From contig JADGCR010000001.1 in the NCBI GenBank assembly GCA_015228895.1, forward strand, positions 1-43,791: a DNA stretch of 43,791 nucleotides. Direction: 5' to 3'. The stretch comes from Magnetococcales bacterium. GTDB taxonomy: Bacteria; Pseudomonadota; Magnetococcia; Magnetococcales; Magnetaquicoccaceae. Every line of letters starts with the position of its first letter. Position 1 is the stretch's first letter. The translations under genes were made by a program, and so were the position numbers. The notes beneath the pieces are model-generated. The model made no database searches. It was given only the letters and a program-made list of their open reading frames with translations, and was not told the origin of the DNA. Shown one piece after another: positions 38,043 to 43,791 of this stretch.

Positions 38043-41000
38043 ATGAGACACAAAATGACGCTTGCCGATGGGTTGTCATGGCTGCTGTTGTGCGCTTTGC
38101 TCTGCAACTGTCCCCCCGTTGGCGGAGAGGAACGACAAGAGCCGAGGACAATCCGGGCGGTCATATTACGGGACTTCCCTCCATTGTATCATATCGACGC
38201 GCAGGGCAACCCGTTCGGATTCGCCATCGATGTTTTGACGGAGGTGGCGCGCAGGGCCTCCTGGCATGTCCACTATCTGGTGGTGGAAAACTGGGAGGAG
38301 GCCGCGGGCGCCCTACGGGACAAGCGGGCCGACATCATCCCCAACATGGGCCTCAGCGACGCAATGGCGCGGGAATTCCTGTTTTCCGACGTGCTGGAAC
38401 TCCTGCCAGTCTCCTGTTTCGTGCGTCACGACAACCAGGAGACCCGCGACTGCGCCCACCTGGAAGGACGCCGGGTGGGGGTCGTCCGGCAGGGCGCGGC
38501 CTTCCAGAAGCTCCACCGACAGCCCGGCGTCAATCTGATTCCCACCCACAATCTGGAAAACGCCCTGTTTCAGTTGGTCAACGGCACGGTGGATCTTCTG
38601 ATCGCTCCCCAACCGGTGGTCACCCACAAGGCGGAGTCCATGGGCATGAGGCAAGCCATCAAACCGGTCGGACACCCTTTCATGGAGTTGAAACGGGGCA
38701 TGGTGGTGGGCCGGGAGAACGCCCCGCTGCTGTCAGAGATCAACGCCGCCCTGCAGGACATCACCCGCTCCACCCAGTACCGGGAGAAATTCCAATTCTG
38801 GTACGGACGGCAATCCCAGCCCCCCCGGGAAAACGCTCCCTCCTGGTGGCTGGTGGCGACCCTGCTGGCGGTTGGGGGTGGAATCCTGTCGTTGTGGCGC
38901 GCGCGGGCGCGTATTTCCGTGATCTCTCCTCTTCAGTTGTTGCATCACAGGGTGACGGGATGGATCATCCTGGCCACCTCGGTGGTCCTGACCATCCTGG
39001 CCTGGCACTTTTCCAACCTCTATGCGGAAAAACGGAGTCAGGATCGTTTCGATTTCAGGGTGGAGGAGGCCCGTTTGGCCATCCAGAAGCGGATGCGGGA
39101 GTATGAGCAGGTGTTGCGTGGCGGGGTCGGACTGTTCAACGCCTCCGATGAGGTGACGCGGAGCGGTTGGCACAACTATGTGACCACCCTGCAAATCGAC
39201 ACCTACTGGCCGGGCATTCAGGGGATCGGCTTTGCCCGCATGATCCCTCCCGATGAAAAGGAGGCGTTCACGGAACGCATCCGCAAGGAGGGATTCGACG
39301 CGTTTTCCATCCACCCGGAGGGAGAGCGTTCCCAATACAGCGCCATCATCTATCTGGAACCCTTCATCGGTCGCAATCTGCGGGCCTTCGGCTATGACAT
39401 GTTTTCCGAAAAGGTCCGCCGCGCGGCCATGGAACAGGCCAGGGACAGCGGAGTGCCCACCCTTTCGGGCCGGGTGACGCTGGTGCAGGAGACCCACCAG
39501 GACGTGCAGACCGGATTCCTCATGTATCTGCCGGTCTACAGGTCCGGCCTCCCCATCGCCACCATCCAGGAGCGGAGGGATGCGTTGATCGGTTTCGTCT
39601 ACAGTCCGTTCCGCATTCGGGACCTGATGGAAGGCATACTGGGGCATGGGGTCCCGAATCTGGATTTCGCGATCTTCGATGGCACGGAGTCCAGCCGGGA
39701 GCAGCTGCTCCATTCCACCCAAGACGCGACAAGACAGCCTCCCAGGTCAACCCCTCCCCGTCATACCAACACCTCCCTGCTGGACCTGCCCGGACGCACC
39801 TGGCATGTCCATTTCGCCAGTCATCCCTCCTTCGAACAGGAGATGGAGAGCAACCAGCCCCTGATCGTCGCCCTGTTGGGCATGATGGTGGACCTGCTGT
39901 TGTTCGTGATCGTCCTCTCCCTTTCCGGGCAAAAGGAGCGCATTCAACTCCAGGCGCGGGAGATCGCCAAAGAGTTGAACAAGGCGGATGTTCGTTATCG
40001 TCGCATGGTGGAGAACATCAAGGATGTCATCTTCCAGCTTGATCTCCAGGGCAACTGGCGTTTTCTCAATCCGGCCTGGGAGGAGGTCAGCGGCCACACG
40101 GTGCAGGACTCCCTGGGCAGCCATTTCATCGACTATCTGCATCCCGACGACCGGACACGGGCGGGAGAGCGGTTCCGGCAGTTGATCGACGGAACGCAGA
40201 CGAGCCTGCGGGACGCCTTCAACGGTCTCCATCACTCCGGCAGGCCGGTGTGGGTCGAGGTGTACGCCGTGTTGCAAAGCGACGAGGAAGGAAGGACTCT
40301 GGGCGTGTCGGGAACCCTGCGGGACATCACGTTGCAAAAGCAGATCGAAACCGTGATGGTGCAGGCACGGGATGCGGCGGAATCGGCCAATCGGGCCAAG
40401 TCCGAATTCCTGGCCAACATGTCCCACGAGTTGCGCACCCCCCTGAACAGTCTGTTGATCCTCTCCCGCCTGCTGGGCAACGCGGAGAATCTCACCGCGG
40501 AGCAGCGGGAATCGGCGCGGGTCATCCATGAAAGCGGCACGGATCTGCTGCACATGATCAACGATATCCTCGATCTTTCCAAAGTCGAGGCCGGACGCAT
40601 GGAACTCCGGCTGGAGCCACTCTCCCTCCCCCGTCTACTGGAGGGGCTGCGCAGTCAGTTCGCGCCCGTCGCCCGGAACAAGGGGCTGACCCTGGAGACC
40701 GAGCTGGCCCCGGACCTACCCCACGCTCTCACCACGGACGAGGCCAGGCTGGAACAGATTCTGCGCAACCTGATTGCCAACGCCCTCAAGTTCACCGACT
40801 CCGGGGGGGTGCGGGTACGCGTTTTCCGCCAGTCGGAGTGGATCGCCTTCGGCGTCGCCGACACCGGCATCGGCATTCCCGTCGACAAGCTGGAGTTGAT
40901 CTTCGAGACCTTCCGCCAGGGAGACGGGGCCACGAGTCGCAAATACGGCGGCACCGGGCTGGGACTCTCCATCTCCCGGAAGTTTGCCAGGCTGCTGCAG

Positions 41001-41981
41001 GGGACCATCCAGGTGGAAAGTCAGGAGGATCGAGGCAGCACCTTCACCCTGTTGCTGCCCGAACACGCCTCCGTCGTCCCATCCGATCGGGAGACCGAAC
41101 CGCCTCCGCCCGTGGCATTCCACGCCCCCTGGGCCACCGTGCTGGTGGTGGACGACGACGCGCACAACCGCTTCGCCCTGAAGACCATGCTGGCGGACCG
41201 GGTCAAGACCGTCCTGGTCGCCGCCAATGGAACGGAGGCGTTGCGCCATTTGCATGCCAACCCTTCCATTGACATGGTTTTGATGGATATCATGATGCCC
41301 GTCATGGATGGATTCCAGGCGATTCAGGCCATACGACTGCTGCCCGTCGGGATCGCTCTGCCCATCGTGGCCCTGACCGCCAAGGCCATGGCCGGTGATC
41401 GGGAACGTTGTCTGGAGGTGGGCGCCAACGATTATATCGTCAAGCCGATCCGGGTCGAACACCTCTTCATGACCTTGCAGCAATGGCTCCAGCCCCAACA
41501 GAAGCCGGCCGCGCCGATCGCCCCGGTGAGCGGGGCGCCTTCCGACGCCACGCGGGAGACGACGACCCCACTGATGGTCAACGGTCATCCCGCAACCCTG
41601 CTGGTGGCAGAAGACGACATGCGCACCGCCTACTCGGTCGCCAAGGGTTTGCAGACGCGCGTGGAAAATGTGCTCCTGGCATCCAACGGCCTGAAGGCTC
41701 TCAAGACACTGGAGACGCACCCGGAAGTGGACGCCATTCTGATGGACATGCGCATGCCCGACATGGACGGATACGAAACCATACGCAGAATCCGCACGGA
41801 CCCCCGTTTTCGTCATCTCCCCATCCTGGCCTTGACCGCCCTGGCCATGCCGGAGGACCAGGAGAAATGTCTGGCGGCGGGCGCGGATGACTGTCTGGCG
41901 AAACCGGTCGAAATGGCAACCCTTTGGCAGGCCCTGGAACGGTGCCTGTTGTCCGGTTCGCCCGGCAAACCGGAGGGATGA
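38043..41981 (+). CDS. Hybrid sensor histidine kinase (SBP_bac_3-CHASE-PAS-HisKA-HATPase-REC-REC)
   Basis: 1312 residues from the ATG at 38043, chosen for GGGGAG 10 nt upstream and the signal peptide that follows (LSWLLLCALLCNCPP). Domains in order: a solute-binding family 3 domain (about 35-260; FPPLYHIDAQGNPFGFAIDV, ADIIPNMGLSDAMAREFLFS), a membrane helix (about 270-290), another (about 305-330), a CHASE domain (about 340-560; WPGIQGIGFARMI), a third helix (about 620-645), PAS (about 665-785), HisKA with His795 in SHELRTPLN, an ATPase domain with DTGIGIP and GGTGLGLSIS, receiver 1 (Asp1082) and receiver 2 (Asp1235). It can thus read two extracytoplasmic inputs and one cytosolic one. It follows the cytochrome operon and overlaps no gene; the next gene starts 6 nt later. 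Confidence 0.93.
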   Translation: MRHKMTLADGLSWLLLCALLCNCPPVGGEERQEPRTIRAVILRDFPPLYHIDAQGNPFGFAIDVLTEVARRASWHVHYLVVENWEEAAGALRDKRADIIPNMGLSDAMAREFLFSDVLELLPVSCFVRHDNQETRDCAHLEGRRVGVVRQGAAFQKLHRQPGVNLIPTHNLENALFQLVNGTVDLLIAPQPVVTHKAESMGMRQAIKPVGHPFMELKRGMVVGRENAPLLSEINAALQDITRSTQYREKFQFWYGRQSQPPRENAPSWWLVATLLAVGGGILSLWRARARISVISPLQLLHHRVTGWIILATSVVLTILAWHFSNLYAEKRSQDRFDFRVEEARLAIQKRMREYEQVLRGGVGLFNASDEVTRSGWHNYVTTLQIDTYWPGIQGIGFARMIPPDEKEAFTERIRKEGFDAFSIHPEGERSQYSAIIYLEPFIGRNLRAFGYDMFSEKVRRAAMEQARDSGVPTLSGRVTLVQETHQDVQTGFLMYLPVYRSGLPIATIQERRDALIGFVYSPFRIRDLMEGILGHGVPNLDFAIFDGTESSREQLLHSTQDATRQPPRSTPPRHTNTSLLDLPGRTWHVHFASHPSFEQEMESNQPLIVALLGMMVDLLLFVIVLSLSGQKERIQLQAREIAKELNKADVRYRRMVENIKDVIFQLDLQGNWRFLNPAWEEVSGHTVQDSLGSHFIDYLHPDDRTRAGERFRQLIDGTQTSLRDAFNGLHHSGRPVWVEVYAVLQSDEEGRTLGVSGTLRDITLQKQIETVMVQARDAAESANRAKSEFLANMSHELRTPLNSLLILSRLLGNAENLTAEQRESARVIHESGTDLLHMINDILDLSKVEAGRMELRLEPLSLPRLLEGLRSQFAPVARNKGLTLETELAPDLPHALTTDEARLEQILRNLIANALKFTDSGGVRVRVFRQSEWIAFGVADTGIGIPVDKLELIFETFRQGDGATSRKYGGTGLGLSISRKFARLLQGTIQVESQEDRGSTFTLLLPEHASVVPSDRETEPPPPVAFHAPWATVLVVDDDAHNRFALKTMLADRVKTVLVAANGTEALRHLHANPSIDMVLMDIMMPVMDGFQAIQAIRLLPVGIALPIVALTAKAMAGDRERCLEVGANDYIVKPIRVEHLFMTLQQWLQPQQKPAAPIAPVSGAPSDATRETTTPLMVNGHPATLLVAEDDMRTAYSVAKGLQTRVENVLLASNGLKALKTLETHPEVDAILMDMRMPDMDGYETIRRIRTDPRFRHLPILALTALAMPEDQEKCLAAGADDCLAKPVEMATLWQALERCLLSGSPGKPEG

Positions 41982-41987
41982 ACCGTC

Positions 41988-43791
41988 ATGAACGCGACAT
42001 CGACCAAAATCCTCATCGTGGATGACCGGCCCGCCAATCTGCTGGCCATGCGGAGACTGCTCCACGCCCTGCCGACCCGGGTGATCGAGGCGGATTCCGG
42101 TCACAAGGCGTTGGAACTGCTGCTGGAGCACGAATTCGCCTTGATGCTGCTGGATGTGGAGATGCCCGGCATGGATGGCTATGAAGTGGCGGAAATGGCC
42201 CGTCGTTTCAAGCACACCCGTCATGTTCCCATCATCTTCCTCACAGCCGCCTTCAAGGATCGGCATCATCAACTGCGGGGCTACGCGGTCGGGGCGGTGG
42301 ACTACCTGGAGAAACCGTTCGAGGAACCCATATTGTTGGCCAAGGTGCAGGTGTTTCTCGACCTGTTCCAACTGCGCCAGACCCAGGAACGCACCCTGCT
42401 GCGTTTGCACCAAAGCGAAACCAGGTTTCGCACCATGGTGGACAATATCGGGGTGGGCATGGTGCGCGCCGACATGCAAGGGGTCATCCTGGAGGCCAAC
42501 GTCACCTTCTGCGCCCTGTTGGGCTATACCCGGCAGGAGTTGACCAACTGCCCGATCTCCCTCATCTCCCACCCGGACGACATGGCGCGCAATCTGGTGC
42601 AGTTGCAGGCGCTGCGCGCCGGGACCCTCCCCTCCTTTCATCTGGAGAAGCGTTATTTCACCAAGAGCGGGGCGACGGTCTGGGGCAGCGTGACCGTCAC
42701 GCTGATTTCGGGGGCCGGGGACGAACCGGATTTCTTCCTGGCCGCCATAGAGGACATCACCCGGCGCAAAGATCAGGAGGAGCATCTGCGCCGACTCTCC
42801 CAGGCGGTGGAACAAAGCCCGGTCTCCATCGTGATCACCGACGTGGAGGGCAAGATCCAATACGTCAACCACAGATGCACCCAGGTGACCGGCTATACCC
42901 GCGAGGAGTTGCTGGGACAGAATCCCCGCCTGTTCAAGTCGGGCATGACCACCCGGGAGGAGTATCAACAGCTTTGGCGACAGATCACCTCCGGCGCGGA
43001 GTGGCGCGGCGAGTTCTTCAACAAACGGAAAAGCGGGGAGCATTACTGGGAAAACGTCCTCATCACCCCCATGCTGGATTCCGCGGGCCGGATCACCGGT
43101 TTCATGGCCGTGAAAGAGGACATCTCGGCGCGCAAATTGACGGAAAAAGCCCTGCACCAGAGCGAGATGCGCTTTCGCATGCTGGCGGAACGGGCGCAGG
43201 ATCTCATCTACCACTACCGGTTCGACCCACCGGGTTTCGAATTCATCAGCCCCTCCGTCACCAGGCTGACCGGCTACCCTCCGGAAGCGTTCTACGCGGA
43301 CCCCCAGATGGGGACCAGGTTGATCCATCCGGAGGACCACCATCTGCTGGAACGGGTCGAGGAGAGTTTCACCCAGACCCTGGTGCTGCGCTGGATTCGC
43401 AAGGATCAAACCATCCTCTGGACCGAACAGCGCACCACACCCACCTACGATGATCAGGGCAAGCTGATCTCCATCGATGGCATCCTGCGGGACATCACCC
43501 AACGCCACCAGGCCGAGGTGATCCTGGCCGAGGCGAAAATGCAGGCCGAATCCGCCTATCAATACTCCCGCAGCCTGATCGAGGCCAGCCTGGACCCACT
43601 GGTGACGATCAGCGCCGAGGGCAAGATCACCGATGTCAACACCGCCACGGAACTGGTCACCGGCGTGGACCGGTATCTGCTGATCGGCAGCGACTTCGCC
43701 GATTACTTCACCGCGCCCGAACAGGCGCGGCGCGGCTACCGGCAGGTCTTTTCGCAGGGATCGGTGACCGATTACCCCCTGGCCATCCGGC
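41988..43791 (+). CDS. Response regulator with multiple PAS domains (3' end outside window)
   Basis: 601 codons are visible, with no stop before the window edge. A receiver domain (about 6-125; Asp56 in LLDVEMPGMDG, Lys in LEKPFEEP) is followed by at least four PAS domains: about 145-260, 270-385 (QSPVSIVITDVEGKIQYVN), 395-510 and one starting near 530 (DPLVTISAEGKITDVN). PAC-like closings such as AAIEDITRRK and AVKEDISARK separate them. The part beyond the edge probably holds a kinase or GGDEF/EAL output. The ATG is 6 nt after the hybrid kinase stop, so the two are likely co-transcribed and may form a phosphorelay. Confidence 0.88.
   Translation, partial: MNATSTKILIVDDRPANLLAMRRLLHALPTRVIEADSGHKALELLLEHEFALMLLDVEMPGMDGYEVAEMARRFKHTRHVPIIFLTAAFKDRHHQLRGYAVGAVDYLEKPFEEPILLAKVQVFLDLFQLRQTQERTLLRLHQSETRFRTMVDNIGVGMVRADMQGVILEANVTFCALLGYTRQELTNCPISLISHPDDMARNLVQLQALRAGTLPSFHLEKRYFTKSGATVWGSVTVTLISGAGDEPDFFLAAIEDITRRKDQEEHLRRLSQAVEQSPVSIVITDVEGKIQYVNHRCTQVTGYTREELLGQNPRLFKSGMTTREEYQQLWRQITSGAEWRGEFFNKRKSGEHYWENVLITPMLDSAGRITGFMAVKEDISARKLTEKALHQSEMRFRMLAERAQDLIYHYRFDPPGFEFISPSVTRLTGYPPEAFYADPQMGTRLIHPEDHHLLERVEESFTQTLVLRWIRKDQTILWTEQRTTPTYDDQGKLISIDGILRDITQRHQAEVILAEAKMQAESAYQYSRSLIEASLDPLVTISAEGKITDVNTATELVTGVDRYLLIGSDFADYFTAPEQARRGYRQVFSQGSVTDYPLAIR

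Noticed and set aside
40716..43562. 948-codon antisense frame over the kinase and receiver/PAS genes
   Set aside because: No recognisable domain, and it crosses two well-supported plus-strand genes.

Overview
The window is GC-rich, densely coded chromosomal DNA from a proteobacterium. The F1 ATPase genes stand alone as atpHAGDC with no F0 genes beside them, as in alphaproteobacteria, and glmU follows atpC. Together with an ODP-type GGDEF protein, multiheme cytochromes and many PAS-rich kinases, this suggests a deep-branching alphaproteobacterium-like or Magnetococcales-like (Ca. Etaproteobacteria) aquatic, redox-responsive organism. That assignment is inference; no rRNA or marker in the window proves it.

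Layout. 0-2.6 kb (+): the tail of an unknown gene, an M24 peptidase and the biotin pair bioH-like/bioC. 2.6-9.0 kb (-): atpH-atpA-atpG-atpD-atpC-glmU. 9.3-14.4 kb (+): fxsA, a secreted metallophosphatase, a GT-B-like protein and glmS. 14.5-18.9 kb (-): purD-purE-tsaC, then an oxygen/iron-sensor-like diguanylate cyclase. 19.05-20.9 kb (+): a membrane histidine kinase and a single-domain response regulator, facing a CBS-pair protein (-). 21.4-22.16 kb is a relatively AT-rich gap with one possible gene remnant. 22.16-24.4 kb: monomeric NADP isocitrate dehydrogenase with a strong terminator. 24.56-29.93 kb (+): Bax-inhibitor-1 protein, L,D-transpeptidase, AI-2E/PerM permease, rsmB, purH and a small Cys-rich membrane peptide.

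29.93-30.85 kb is a graveyard of four gene fragments: an ISAzo13 transposase tail, an HsdM head, an IS1182/IS5-like transposase head and a histidine kinase tail. It marks past insertion and deletion.

30.9-37.8 kb is the most interesting unit. A sigma54 activator with a degenerate receiver-like domain is divergent from an operon encoding a secreted ankyrin protein, a membrane-anchored heptaheme cytochrome c, a di-heme cytochrome b and an octaheme cytochrome of the tetrathionate-reductase type with a long C-terminal extension. A near-consensus -24/-12 promoter precedes the operon, and a perfect 15-bp palindrome sits about 165 bp upstream of the expected start, where an enhancer site would be. 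Two hairpins close the operon. A very large hybrid kinase (periplasmic solute-binding domain, CHASE, PAS, kinase, two receivers) and a receiver/multi-PAS protein cut by the window edge follow. My reading is a sigma54-controlled quinol-linked respiratory module with adjacent sensors; its substrate is unknown.
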